Assembly (NCBI GenBank): GCA_963565915.1
Contig: OY751494.1
Span: forward strand, 2,914,001-2,978,000
Length of the DNA stretch: 64,000 nt
Reading direction: 5' to 3'
From: Entoloma clypeatum
Lineage: Eukaryota > Basidiomycota > Agaricomycetes > Agaricales > Entolomataceae
Below, piece after piece: positions 11,669-23,327 of the stretch. How positions within the stretch are numbered: position 1 is the stretch's first letter; each line of letters starts with the position of its first letter. The position numbers and the translations under genes were made by a program. The notes under the pieces were generated by a model, which worked only from the letters and a program-made list of their open reading frames with translations, had not been told where the DNA came from and did no database searches.

Positions 11669-12946
11669 ATGTCCATCGCATACCACAACGACCTCCTTGC
11701 ACCCTACCTCGCTCTTCCTCAGGGCGATAAAGTCCAAGCAGAATGTACGGCCACCCCAATGTCCCCTGACGCCTCTGACCTTCCAACCAGACGTTTGGAT
11801 CGATGGCGATGGTGGCCTTCGTTCAAAGACAACCGTTGGTCCTTTTACCTGGTCTCCACATACTTACCTTATAGCATTTGATCTAGACCGTTAGCAAAAA
11901 AGTGACGGATATCGGTCAACTTCGGGTCTGGGATTTTGACGGTTCATCGACCAACCAAGCTCCCGGACACGACTCCGATGTCTACCTTCGACCTGCTTCC
12001 ATCTTCAAGGATCCCTTCCGTGGCGGTGACAACATTCTTGTCCTTGCCGAGACGTACAACAACGACGGAACCCCTAACCGGACCAACTACCGCCACCATG
12101 CCAAGAAAGTTATGGATCAAGCGACAGATGAGGTACCGTGGTTTGGCCTCGAACAAGAGTATACCCTTTTCGACGCCGATGGTGCACCTTATGGCTGGCC
12201 CAAAGGCGGATTTCCTGCCCCCCAAGGCCCATATTACTGCGGTGCAGGTGCGTCATATCAATTCCTTAGGACCATCACTGTTGATCAACTAACCGGCGCT
12301 TAGGCACTGGCAAGGTCTTCGCTCGCGATCTTATCGAGGCACATTACAGGGCCTGCCTCTATGCCGGTATCAACATCAGCGGCATTAACGCCGAGGTCAT
12401 GCCTTCCCAGTGGGAATTCCAGGTTGGTCCTTGCGAGGGGATCTCAATGGGTGATCACCTGTGGATGGCGCGATACCTGCTCGTCCGGATTGCTGAGCAA
12501 TGGGGCATCAAAGTCTCATTCCACCCCAAGCCTTTGCAAGGCGACTGGAATGGTGCCGGATGCCATACCAACTATAGCACCAAGGCGATGCGCGAACCAG
12601 GAGGAATGAAACACATCGAGGCCGCGATTGAGAAGTTGTCCAAGAGACATGACGAACACATCGCCGTCTACGGCGAAGACAACGATATGAGGTTGACAGG
12701 ACGTCACGAGACAGGACACATCAGCGCTTTCAGTTCGGGTGTTGCGAACCGAGGTGCTTCCATTCGTGTGCCTCGACATGTTGCTGCACAAGGATATGGG
12801 TATCTGGAAGACAGACGCCCTGCTTCTAATATTGGTATGTTCACCGAGTTCGCTTTGTTTTTCTATGCAAGAATCTGACCCTTGGTGGAAAAGATCCTTA
12901 CCGCGTCACTGGTATCATCGTTGAAACGACCGTTCTCGACAAATAA
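11669..12946 (+). CDS. GLN1: Glutamine synthetase (eukaryotic type II)
   Basis: Makes glutamine from glutamate, ammonia and ATP in the cytosol. The protein is about 355 aa, as usual for fungal GS. Conserved blocks in order are [40 protein letters not shown] (metal-binding Glu residues), [19 protein letters not shown], the ATP and glutamate site [33 protein letters not shown] and the C-terminal RRPASNIDPYRVT. Four short introns interrupt it; the second is best placed so that TTVGPFT joins KKVTDIGQL. The start is the only good ATG before the first intron. Nitrogen regulation is plausible from the GATAA and CCAAT elements upstream. Confidence 0.96.
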
Positions 12947-13056
12947 ATCTGAGTAGCATTCCGGCCTTAATATATCGTGAAAGGAAACATATGGACGGAC
13001 TTGTAGCATATTTGTTCTCCTAAATCAATGGAAACAAGTTGGAAACACCGCGACAA

Positions 13057-13073
13057 TTTTTTTTTTTTTTTTT
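13057..13073 (+). repeat. Poly-T tract, 17 nt
   Basis: A run of 17 T residues lies between glutamine synthetase and the DUF2264 gene, about 115 bp before the latter's ATG. Homopolymeric dA:dT tracts often keep fungal promoters free of nucleosomes. Its exact length may also be a sequencing or assembly uncertainty. Confidence 0.75.
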
Positions 13074-13186
13074 CAGATGAAGACTCGGAATATCATATTA
13101 TGATTCCGGCGGAACTTGGCGGGCCGATAACGCACCCCCATATATCATGTCTCAAAGAATCATCTCTCCATTAGTTCATCGTTATT

Positions 13187-15271
13187 ATGGATCCATTCCT
13201 CAACAGAACACCGTTTTCTGCCAATTCTCTGAAATCAAGAGATGATCTCTCTAAATTCCTCATAGATCTTCTCGACCCTTTGGCAGCACATACTTCCCCC
13301 GCTGGAGCCAGGGTCCACCTGGGTCACACTGGAACACACTATGACGAAGTAGCCGCACAGCTCGAGGGGTTTTCTCGTCCGATCTGGGGTCTGGCGTCGT
13401 TTCTCGCAGGAGGCGGCCGCTACGAAGGGACCAACCGTTGGGTGGATGGACTCACAAATGGCAGCGATCCGAAAAGTGACGAGTTTTGGGGATATATGCG
13501 AGACAAAGATCAGCGTATGGTCGAATGTTCTGCAATTGGTTTCTCCATCGCAGTTGCGAAAGATCAACTGTGGGACCCCCTGAGTCCTCAGGCGAAATTG
13601 AACTTGGAAAAGTGGCTCGCTGGGATGAATGACAAGGAGATGCCCAATACAAATTGGCTTTGGTTTAGGGTACGTCTCACTATTACGCCGACGGCAAAGT
13701 GGTTTCTTCAGTATGGAGGATTGTCGGCTCAGAATAATCCTTGTTTCTTGGTATATTTCAGGTATTCGCCAATCTTGGATTGCGGAAAGCGGACTCTTCG
13801 CGTTTCGACGCTGCACGCATGAAGGCGGATCTCGATCAGCTCGACACATTTTATTTAGGCAGGGGATGGTCCAGAGATGGACCGGAGGGCGTCGGGCGGC
13901 TCGATTACTATTCGTCGTCGTTCGCTATCCAGTTTGCCCAGTTGGTCTACTCGAAGCTTGGGCAGGAGTTCGATCCCGTGCGGTGCGAGGAATACAGAAA
14001 CCGAGCTCGAGCGTTTGCGCAGGATTTTGTTCATTATTTTGACCCACAAGGTAGAGCATATTCAAGTCTTCCAAGGAGTGCACGAAGCTGAAAAGCCTCC
14101 ATGACGAGGGCGTGCAATCCCTTTTGGGAGGAGTCTGACGTATCGATTTGCCATGTCTTCCTTCTGGAGCGCTCTCGCATTTGCAGACGTCGAATTGCCC
14201 AAACCACTCACATGGGGTGTCGTGAAAGGCCTGCAACTGCGCAATATCCGGTATTGGGCTAACCAGCCAGGAGCATATGGACCCGATGGCACCTTGACGA
14301 TCGGATATTGCTATCCCAACCATAGTATCACCGAAAATTATACTTCTCCGGGGTCGCCATACTGGTGCTGTAAAGCATTCCTGTCACTCACACTTCCAGA
14401 AACACACCCCTTCTGGACCGCCAAGGAAGAACCGTATCCCGAGGCGTTGCTGGAAATGACGAAGTTTTTAAATCACCCTTTGCATATCGTTACGAACATG
14501 GGAGGTCATACATATCTCCTGTCTTCTGGGCAACAATGTTCGTATCCAGTGAAACAAAGCGCAGCAAAGTATGGCAAGCTGGCATACTCTTCGGCATTCG
14601 GATACAGCGTGCCGGTCGGTAATGGAACTCTCGAAGAGCTCGGCGGAGACAACACGCTGGCTTTGAGTGATGACGAGGGGGAAACTTGGAAGTGCAGGAG
14701 AGAGGCCAAGGAGGCCAAGATAGAAGGAGAGAGGTGGTTGAGGTCTATGTGGTATCCATGGAAAGATGTTGAGGTCGAGACTTGGTTGATACCTCCCCAG
14801 AAGGAGTCACCTTCATGGCACTTGCGCGTCCATAGGCTCAAAAACTCAAGGGCTTTGATTTCTGCAGAGGGAGGGTTTGCAATCTACGGACAAGGCAAGG
14901 ACGGACGAGCGTTGGAACACTCGACAGGAGAGGAATTTGGGACGTGTGAGAAGGATGGCGAAGGAAGGGCGACGTCGCAGGCTGGTGTTTCTGGAATTGT
15001 GGATCTGGGTTCGGGCGAAAGGAGGGCCAGAGCTTTGCGCACGGACGCCAACACCAATTTGGTTGTTCCCCGAGCTATTGTGCCGACTCTCGTGCATGAG
15101 CATTGGTCGAGTGACAGGAACCGCTGGTTAGTGACAGGCGTTTTCGCGATTCCGAGCGAACATGAAACCGAGGGTGCGAAGCCAGGATGGACGGCAGAGT
15201 GGGAGAAGCGTCCCAAGGTTCCCAAGGAGATCATGGCCAAGATAATGTTGATGTATACCACAAGGCAGTGA
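13187..15271 (+). CDS. DUF2264-domain protein
   Basis: The protein is about 640 aa and matches the DUF2264 family across its length. The N-terminal half has [32 protein letters not shown] and [28 protein letters not shown] and [20 protein letters not shown] follow, and then [20 protein letters not shown] and [12 protein letters not shown]. The C-terminal half is beta-rich. The first half, with its helix-like repeats, suggests an (alpha/alpha)6 barrel like those of some polysaccharide-active enzymes, but no activity is established. No signal peptide is seen, so it is probably cytoplasmic. Two introns are clear, one joining NWLWFR to VFANLG and one joining FDPQG to RAIPFGRS. The second half is one long uninterrupted exon. 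Confidence 0.88.
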
Positions 15272-15439
15272 ACTGTGATGGTCAGTATATTATCCGTAAG
15301 TAAATTCCTTGTTGAAATGAAAACATTCTTAGATGTGATCCAAACCCCAGTCAAAGGACTTCGATCTATTGCCAAGTTATATGCAAAGTCTATCGGTCTA
15401 AGCAACAGAATCCATAGATATAGCAAAAACACTCTCTCA

Positions 15440-16683
15440 TCACCGTTTCCTTGGAGCAACTTTCCTACGTCTTCCACCAGCTTTCGCGGCAGGGATATAT
15501 GATGTCTTTCCGGCCGACCCACTTCCGCTTTCAGGCCCCGATACATCGTCATCGACATCGGTGTTATCCTGCTCCGCAGTTTCTACCTTGTTTTTGGTGG
15601 AGCCGACCTTGAACAGCGACTTTGCGAGGGAAACGAACCAAGTGTTTGAGAGACTGGGATAGACGGCAGAGTTGGAATCGAGCAGGTGCATGTCGCCCGA
15701 CGGATCCAGCTATGTTAAATGTGAAAGAAAGCCTATCGTGAGTGAAGGTCCACGTACGATGTAGACGTTTGATCCTTCAACAACCATGTCAATCCATCGA
15801 GCGGTCAGACCGTCATCCTGTCCACCAACGTTGACTCTGACCTGTATAGTGATGAGTTCTATCGTCGCTAGGATTTCATCGAGAGCCCACTTTTCTCTGT
15901 CCCTCAATGGGAGTGAGCTTCGGACCCCAAGCAGCGGCTCTCGCTTTGCTCGTGAACCGCTCGATACGTTCAAGGTCCCGCCTATAGTTGATTCGCTGGA
16001 CGACCAGTTGCAGTCCCGAGGTGAGGATAGTCAGGAATGTGAGAACAGCCTGTAAAAAAAAGAACATACGTCATCAACAATTGACGATTAAGGTGGACTC
16101 AAGAACATCAACACTCACCCCCAGCCCAGGGCGGAAGCGCGAATAGTAGTAGCCGGTCCCTCTCCACTTCGGAACTCCATTCTTGTAGAAGAAATCATAC
16201 CGCTTCCTGCCCTCCTTATTCCTTAATATGGCAGCAATGACGCCAAGGCGGGCGAAACGTTCATGAATGCCCTTGACACCCGGGTTTTTATCCGGGCTGA
16301 ATAAGGACTCGTCAGCACTACTGAATTTCGATGGGGAGTGGGGACATACTGGAGCTGTATGCTCATTTTTCGATAGGCTTTTGAAATTTCAGCGGTAGAC
16401 GCGGTCGACGGGAGGTCGAGCCATGAGTAAAAGGTTGTCCCTCTGCCTTCGGCAGCCTCTACCTCGCTGACTAGGTCGAATATTTCGTGGTCCTCCTGCG
16501 GATCAGTTCAAAGGACATCAGCGAGCTGGTCGGACGACGCGGGAACAGGGGTCAGCATGCCTTCTCCCATCTGGAAAGAATGTGAGGTTAACCAGCGGCG
16601 AAGTGAGGCAAGACAGGAATAGCGCACGCAAGCACAGTCGTTGCCAGAACGGCCAAAAATGCAAAGAAATAGAACGCCCTCAT
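15440..16683 (-). CDS. ERJ5: ERJ5-like ER membrane J-domain protein
   Basis: A DnaJ (Hsp40) co-chaperone of the ER membrane, related to yeast Erj5. It begins with a hydrophobic signal or anchor ([19 protein letters not shown]), followed by [16 protein letters not shown]. The J domain starts at [12 protein letters not shown], with [19 protein letters not shown] including the essential HPD motif. [20 protein letters not shown] is the Erj5 signature, and a second membrane segment ([16 protein letters not shown]) follows. The cytosolic tail is acidic and ends in basic residues ([12 protein letters not shown]). The intron between His and Pro splits the HPD motif. A 10-nt exon encoding the WEK residues lies between a GT-AG intron and a GC-AG intron (16496-16560). 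The start is 79 bp from that of the divergent RRN7. Confidence 0.87.
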
Positions 16684-16762
16684 GCTGATGTGGGTGGAAG
16701 TCGAGTAAAACCTCGTCGGACTGCTGGCAGCTCAACTTGGCACGTGCTCATCGTCAGAAGCA
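16684..16762. promoter_or_regulatory. 79-bp divergent promoter (ERJ5/RRN7) with CACGTG box
   Basis: All promoter DNA for two divergent genes must fit here unless it lies inside coding sequence. A palindromic CACGTG E-box is at 16741-16746, 17 bp from the RRN7 ATG. Basic helix-loop-helix factors of the Cbf1/USF type bind this core. Confidence 0.5.
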
Positions 16763-18947
16763 ATGCCATCCAAGCGTCGATGTCCAACTTGTGGATCTCG
16801 ACAATGGCATAAAGAACCTTCGAGTGGACTCATCGCTTGCAGTGAAGGGCACGTCCTCCAAGTGATATATTCCGAAATCGTAATCTACACAACTGTGCTA
16901 ACGGGAAACAGAACTATCGCAGTGAGGTGACCGATGCAGACGAGCTGGGTCCGCACGCGCTGAGAAAACGGACACTCAAGAGTGCAAGGGAGAAGAAGGG
17001 TAGGCCCAGCAGAGCTAATCCTCAACGTGTGTCTGATCTGTTATCTGCACCTCGATCAGTCCCTCATCTTGAAACACAGTGTACCATGGCGCCCGTGGCC
17101 GATTTCATTATTTCGAATGTCTGCAACTCTTGCTCCGAAAACAAATCGTGGTTCTGGTACGCGAATGGAAGCTTCCCCCTGAATTTGAGGTGCGTGCGGT
17201 TTCATTCTATGCAGAGGATGCCAATGTTAAATAAAGGATATCTGCAGATCGTTTGTCGGGACGTATGGGCGTTGCACTTGGCCCTTTTGCCGACACCGCC
17301 CCCCGGGGAGCATGATTATATCCAAGCGATGGACGTGAACAAGGACGTAAGCGGAGGCGACAATAATGGGTCGCAAGAGCTGGAGGGAGATACGTTGGGA
17401 GAAGCGGGTGATGGGGTGATCCAAGATGACGAAGAGCCAGAAGGAGATGCCGAGATTGAGGCTTTGCTTGATGAAAATTCAGAATTGGAAGAGTCGTCGG
17501 AAGAAGATGAAGATGAACAAGTGGAGAAGGGCAAGGAAGGTTCCAAGAGGGGAAAAAGGCATGGTCTGGGTGTGTATGAAAAACCGGCGAGTACGATTGC
17601 TGTGTTGGTAGTTGCATGTTGGACGATGCGGATTCCTGTGTTGTATCGTGACTTTACCAGGCATGTCGTTTACATTGAGCTCGAGGTTCAATTGACTGAA
17701 TATGTCATCGACAGATTGATAGAGAGATACGAGCTACCTTATCTCGATCCTGTTGCGCGACAATTGCTGCCGAGGGACATGATGCTGCACTTGTCTAAAC
17801 ACAACATGCAGGCTCTGTCCCCCTATGTAGGGTGACCCTCTGCACCTTTTCCGGCCATTCGCTGAAGCGAAACAAAACAGCATGCACCGACTACAGAGGT
17901 TCTTCATGGGCTTGCATCGAGGCTGTCGAGGCTGATGTACAGGTCGTATCGGGTATTTACGCCGGAGGCAAATGTGGCACCGATGCTGTGGCGCGTGGTC
18001 TCGCAGGGGTTGTGTGGCACACGTAAGTTTTCTGCTGGAGCTGCCTGAATCGAGCGGCTGAAGTTTCATGGAGCTGTGCTCTACCGAATGACAAAACGGG
18101 TGGGGCGTATATTGTCGCTTCCTCTGACGTTACACGATACGCTTTCGCCCAGACTCGGAAAGCTCAAGAGCTATGGTCCGGAGCGGCATACGTACGACAA
18201 CGTGCCCCCTGAAGTGGCACTGATCAGCGCAGGAATCATAGTGCTGAAGATGGTGTACGGGTTGGACGGACGACCGAGGTGAGGGGAGAGTATACGTCGT
18301 TTAAGCTCGAGGTTGTTGAAGGTTGAGTGAGCAGAGTGCCGCGGAAGGACGACGACGCGGCGTGTGGGCTGCCGGAGGTGGGGGAGTATTTGGCAAGGCT
18401 GACAAGAATGGAGGGGGCGGATGGAAAGGGTATGTTTGATGCGCGACGGAACGACGTGTGAGTCTGGCGCCGAGAAGTGGCATGATGATTGATTATGAAT
18501 GGAAACAGACGGATGGAAGAACTGAACGAGGAGGAGATGGACGCGTACCTGGGGTTCGGGGAGCAGGCGTTGGTTGGCGAGGCGAGCGGAGGTAAGCATG
18601 GGCCATTCGGCGGCGAGTTCGGCGGGCTGATGGCACCAGATCCTCTGCTTGAAAGGTACTTTCCGTTGCGGAAGAAAGGGGCCGAGCGTAGCGGAGAATT
18701 AAAGACACATCCAGGGGGGCTGCCAGCGGTGACGGCGGATCCAGCGTCGCGTGAGTTGCGGCCCGGAGAGGGGTATCGCGTGTACCGGGCGCAGGACGTG
18801 TGTGGGACCGTGGACGCCGCGTACGGCGTGGTGCTCGGGCATGCGGCGCGGTGGGTGGGGGTGTCGGAAGAGCACCTGGCTGTTGTTGTGGAGCGGTATG
18901 AGAGACGGTTGATGCGCGATAAAAATAGGCGAGGTGTGACAGTGTGA
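16763..18947 (+). CDS. RRN7: RNA polymerase I core-factor subunit RRN7 (TAF1B-like)
   Basis: A TFIIB-related factor that brings RNA polymerase I to the rDNA promoter. It opens with a zinc ribbon, CPTCGSRQWHKEPSSGLIAC, followed by SEGH, giving a C-x2-C ... C-x2-H pattern. A basic segment and a YHGARGRFHYFECLQLLLRK helix block follow. The linker is strongly acidic (DENSELEESSEEDEDEQ). Cyclin-fold-like helices come next: ASTIAVLVVACWTMRIPVLY, LTEYVIDRLIERYELPYLDP and PPEVALISAGIIVLKMVYGL. Near the end, RMEELNEEEMDAYLGFGEQA matches the family. The ATG at 16763 starts the zinc ribbon directly. The last exons are G+C-rich and also open on the other strand, which produces long false antisense frames. 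Confidence 0.87.
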
Positions 18948-19037
18948 CATTGCATACATCCATGAGCCTGAGCCGAGCCGAGCTGGGTCGACTGCTCGCT
19001 GTCTCGACTGCTGTCTTGCGCGCCCATCGTCGTCTCC

Positions 19038-21389
19038 ATGCGTCGCTTCGCCGCGTCCGTCTTTGCCCCCAGGCGCGACAAAGCCCCGCCGTCCGTCGCC
19101 TCCGATGCCAGCCTCGCCACCGCCTCTGATGACCATCTCTCCCTACACAAAAAGTCTTGGAAATCCTGGTTCAAGGCTCCCGCCCACAAGCTCGCCCTCT
19201 CCGTCGACTACTCCTCTCCATACGAGACAGACAGCGACGACGTCCATCTGCCCTCCGCCGACCTTGCTCGTCTCGTCGCCAACAGTCTCCTCCCCCCCCT
19301 GACTCAGCCCCCGTCCCCCTTTGCACACCCCTCTAATGCCCCCTTCATTTTCCCGCGCTCATGCAACCCCCCAGATTCATCGCCCCCGCGCCAGACACTT
19401 CGCACCATCACCCTGAAACGACGCCTCCACCGCCGCCTCCTCGTCGACCCACACCGTCTTCACCCCCAAAACCCTCCCCTCGTATCTCCCGCTCCGACCT
19501 CTGACCTCATGGACATTGCGCCGTCTTCCGCTGCCGTCATTTCTCTTGTCAGTCCCGGCCTTACCCGCTGGATCTCCCGACCCTGCTTTGAAGATCGATA
19601 TGCCGTCTACGTCCCTGCCCCCGACGGCTCCGTCTCTCCTCGTCCAGTCGCCGCTTCTTCCCTTGCCATCGCCGAGCTTGAGTACTCCGAAGCACTCGAA
19701 GCAATGGTCGAGCAAGACTATGAATCTGAACATATCCCCTCACCATTGCTCATCACCACTCCTCCAACCCCCACCCCCGACTTTCCCCCTTCTCGTGAGT
19801 TCCAATGCCACTCCACTCCCATGCCACTCTGCTGATCCCATCATTTTCCAGCCCCGCCCGATCTATGTCTCATACCTGCCCAATCACTCCTCGAAAATCG
19901 ACGCAACCAGTCACCCTCGTTCGCCATCACTCCCCTCAAATCCGCACCCCCACCTGCTCCGCCCATCGTCGCTTCTGGTTTACCACCCAAACGTGGTGTT
20001 CATTTTGCCGAAGACGACGAAAAGGACGACGTCATTCCTCTCGGTTATGTCCTCAGACAAAAACAGAAACGCCAGGAAAAGGCTAAATTTTTGAAATCCG
20101 AAGCCGATCGCAGAGCTCTGGAGGAAGAGAGGCTCAAACAGCAGGCAGAAAAACAGCAAGCAGAAAGACGTAGACGAGAGGCAGAAATTGTAGAACGCGC
20201 GACTGAATACAAGGCTTTGGAGAGCGAGAAAAGGCTCATAGAGGACAAGAAAAAGCGCATGTATGCCGAACAGGTGGCTGCCGCTCGTACAAGAAGAGAG
20301 TTCGCGCGAGCAGGTGGTGTCCCTTCCTCGAGGTCTTCAAATAATGACCAACCAGAAGGCTTGTTCCCCGCTTCCGCGTCTTCTTTGACTTTAGAACGTA
20401 ATAAACCGCCACCTACCCGCAGGCATTCTAGACAAGACGAACCCACATTTCCTCCTGTTCCGCCGCGGAGGGAAGCTTCTGAGCCAACCCTAATCCCCAT
20501 CACCAGAGCTGATCCCCCTGCTCCTCCCTCGTCCTACCACGACTCCTCCAACTCGCCAAGCAGCTCAAGACCCCCAAGCCTCGGCACTCCACCTACTCCG
20601 AGCTCCCTTGCCGCCCCTCCTACACCTGGCTCCGGATGTTTGCCGCACGATCTCGCTTCACCCGAGGATGTCCGCGCCGCGATGGCGGCCGCCATGAGTC
20701 GAAGCAAGAAACGTATTTCTTTTGGGACGCAGAACGGTTCGACCACCAGCCTTGCCGGAGACCGTTTGGCAACTTATCCAATATGGACTGGCAGCAACCA
20801 CAGTCTCAATAGCATGGTTGTTCCTCTCCCGGTGATGCCCATACCACCCATGATGCCCATGGGTTACGTCATGATGGACATGCCGCTTTTGCCGCCGACA
20901 CCCCCGTTCATGATGCAACAGTATGCCCGCCACTCCGGTTCTCAGGGCTCTGGGTCCGGGTCTTCGAGAGGGAATTTGTCACGACAGTCAAGCACAGAGC
21001 GGGTGGGAGGACGAAGGGGCAGCCAGAGCAATCATGGTCATAACCATCCGCGTAGCGCTTCCTTTCCTGATCAACTTGCCCCCCAACATCATCCGTCATC
21101 GTCGTTCAAGTCGCATTTATCGTCGCAACAAATCGCAGAGTCGAGGAGGGCTAGTATGCCTGTCACACCGCAACACCGTGGAAAGGCGAAGCAGACCACC
21201 AGTCAACAGCGTCCTCAACACACTCAACATCTATCCTATCAATCTTCACGGCCACAACCGTCACAACAGCAGAGCCCTTGGACCGGGTTGCCGACACAAA
21301 GTGGGAAACTGCCCAGTGGGTTGTCGCCTTCAAAGCCAGCGCAGTCCAGTTTAAGGAGTTCCTCGGCACGAAAGCATCTCGTCCCATAG
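19038..21389 (+). CDS. Large Pro/Ser-rich protein with central coiled coil, function unknown
   Basis: I do not recognise a named family. Two exons are joined by a 59-nt intron near 19795-19853. This brings SPLLITTPPTPTPDFPPS into frame with PPDLCLIPAQSLLENRR and gives a protein of roughly 760 aa. The N-terminus is basic (MRRFAASVFAPRRDK). A conserved-looking block (GVHFAEDDEKDDVIPLGYVL) leads into a charged helix of about 90 residues rich in Glu, Lys and Arg (QKRQEKAKFLKSEADRRALE onward), probably a coiled coil. The rest is low-complexity: Pro/Thr/Ser-rich, then a Met/Pro-rich patch (MPIPPMMPMGYVMMDMP), then Gln/Ser/His-rich. It is probably a disordered scaffold or regulator. The long uninterrupted second exon and the in-frame join make it a real gene. 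Confidence 0.75.
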
Positions 21390-22036
21390 CCCAGGCCTCC
21401 CCCACTGCCATCTTCTTCCGTCTGCTTCATCTATTTCGGCACGATCGACCTGCGACAGGTCCAGGTCTACCATTTCACCCATTCGGACTCGGCAACAACA
21501 TCCTACTCCCTCGATCCATCTGTCTGTTCTTGGTTTCTGTACGTATACAGTAAGTAGGATCCACACATTTCAATCCCTGCTCTGGCTTTCTCTCTCATCA
21601 TCGCATCACTGCAACCAGCATATATATCCCTATCACCCATATCTTACACCCGCTTTACAACAGACGTTCGTTTATCCTTTTGCCCCTTTATACACCACAC
21701 TTAACGCTCTTTGGACACCGTCCCAATCTAATCTCATCTCTTCACCAGTCTCCCGCCTCTCTTTCCCTCTTTGGCTCTCTCTCATGATTCCAAGTCTCGC
21801 TTCCCCGACGGCTGACACACCACAAATACCACATAAACTAGATGGACTACTACCTCCTGGACTCTTTTGTACATATGTCTGTCAGGAGCTCAAATGCAAG
21901 TCACAAGGATCGTTTCATTTTCATCAATGGTGGTTGTCCACTGTGCCACTGAGATGTCAATGGAAACATCAGAAGAAATTGAATTAAGGACTATCATCAA
22001 ACTGATAAAGGTGAGTACAATCGCCTCCAACAAGTT
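21390..22036. other. 647-bp intergenic region between convergent genes
   Basis: Both flanking genes end here. About 21600-21790 is pyrimidine-rich (ctctctttccctctttggct), a composition common just upstream of fungal start sites. A 67-codon open frame (21784-21987) follows, but it shows no recognisable motif and I do not call it a gene. Most of the stretch may be 3' untranslated sequence. Confidence 0.5.
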
Positions 22037-23074
22037 TCACAAACGCGGGGCAACAACGTTTGTGATTGCGATGGCTCCTTGTAGAGAATTCCAAACCATC
22101 TCATAAGCAATTGCTTGCTGCGTCACCAATTGCAAGATGATTGCAGAGCGTGCTTCGTCAACATAATTCCCGGACTCTGCTTTCAGCATATCCCAAACTG
22201 AAACAGAGCCCAAGACGGATAAGATCTTCTCAGAAGACCGTGATACATCTATGGCACGAAGTCTCTTGCTGAAGGCTGAGGAGTCCCTGCTTGCGGCTTC
22301 GAGTTTGTCGCGCACTCGGTCGAGCATGGCTACATGGTCGCCTCGGGATAGCTGGAATTCTGATACCCGATGTTCGAGCTGGAAGACAGGCTTTCGGCAG
22401 GTTCCGTTACTTGTGGACTTGATTGATACGTACCTCTGAACATACTTTTCTGGGTCTTGTAGGAGCAAGCTCCCATATCTCTCCCTCCTCGAGCTCCTCC
22501 GAATGAGCCCTGGAAATTGTCGCTGATGTGAGCATAGTGAGCACAGGTATCTCCACTTGTCTGTCCCCCCGCGAAGGCGCTCTTATGGATGACAAGGTTC
22601 CTGAAATCGACTTTTTTCTAACAATCATGTTCCCCAGAGCGGTGCGTTGAAAAAGAGACTGGGCCATGGATTGAAGCGATTCGATTTTGCGTAAGATGTT
22701 CAAATAATCCGTCAATGTGAATTGCGTATTCGGAAAGGGTTGCGACAAATGATCGTCGTGGCTGTCCTTGATATCCACCATCCACTTTTGCAATTCATAC
22801 CAGTACGGGACTGAGGACCTGATAGTGAGCGGTAAACCAGCAAGTTCGGCGAGCTTCTCATTCAGACATTCCTGTGCGTATATGTCAGAAAAAGCGTGAT
22901 AGAAAGGTACAGAAGGGAGGGATCATTATTCGCCTGAGTAACGGTGAGGATCTTCCGGTCTACCGATTTTTTGTCACTGAACAGTTGCAATTTGAATCTT
23001 ATTTTGATAGCATCTGCTAGTAACCTACGAAATGTGACTTCAAGGTTGAGGGAGGAAACGTGGCGAGCGCGCAC
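22037..23074 (-). CDS. Hypothetical helical protein, 5' end unresolved
   Basis: I do not recognise this protein. Three exons read in one frame. The first runs from RARHVSSLNLEVTFRRLLAD to KILTVTQ, the second from ECLNEKLAELAGLPLTIR through QKWMVDIKDSHDDHLSQPF to the block ending RKVCSE, and the third from LEHRVSEFQLSRGDHVAMLD to the stop. The sequence is mostly predicted helix with no membrane segment. The join between KILTVTQ and ECLNEK would need a GC donor (cag/gcgaat); a weaker GT donor nine bases earlier would drop VTQ. No good ATG begins the first exon. It opens right after an acceptor-like ttaattag, so at least one 5' exon is missing from this model, probably within 23075-23327. Confidence is in a gene being present, not in its ends. 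Confidence 0.55.
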
Positions 23075-23327
23075 CTAATTAAATGTATGCAAAAATCTTG
23101 CCCATCAGTATCCATTGTACTAGCTGTAGACGGCCAACAGTAAGTCGCAGACACCAATGTCTATTCAGTCGCTTTTTAAGTGGATGGGTCCCATGTCTGT
23201 TTGTCTGTATTTCGGAAGCTTGTTCTGAGAATTATTACGTAGAACTGATGCGGTGGGGGAGTTGTCATAATAATGAGCCCAGTCCCAGGAAACCTAAGAT
23301 ATCGTACGTGCCGTCGCAGCGCTGTCG

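Noticed and set aside
13235..13849. 204-codon minus-strand open frame
   Set aside because: It lies opposite the conserved DUF2264 exons and has no family features.
18236..19189. 317-codon minus-strand open frame across the end of RRN7
   Set aside because: The region is G+C-rich, so stops are rare in several frames. The protein is low-complexity Ser/Pro/Arg, while the plus strand encodes conserved RRN7 blocks and the start of the next gene.
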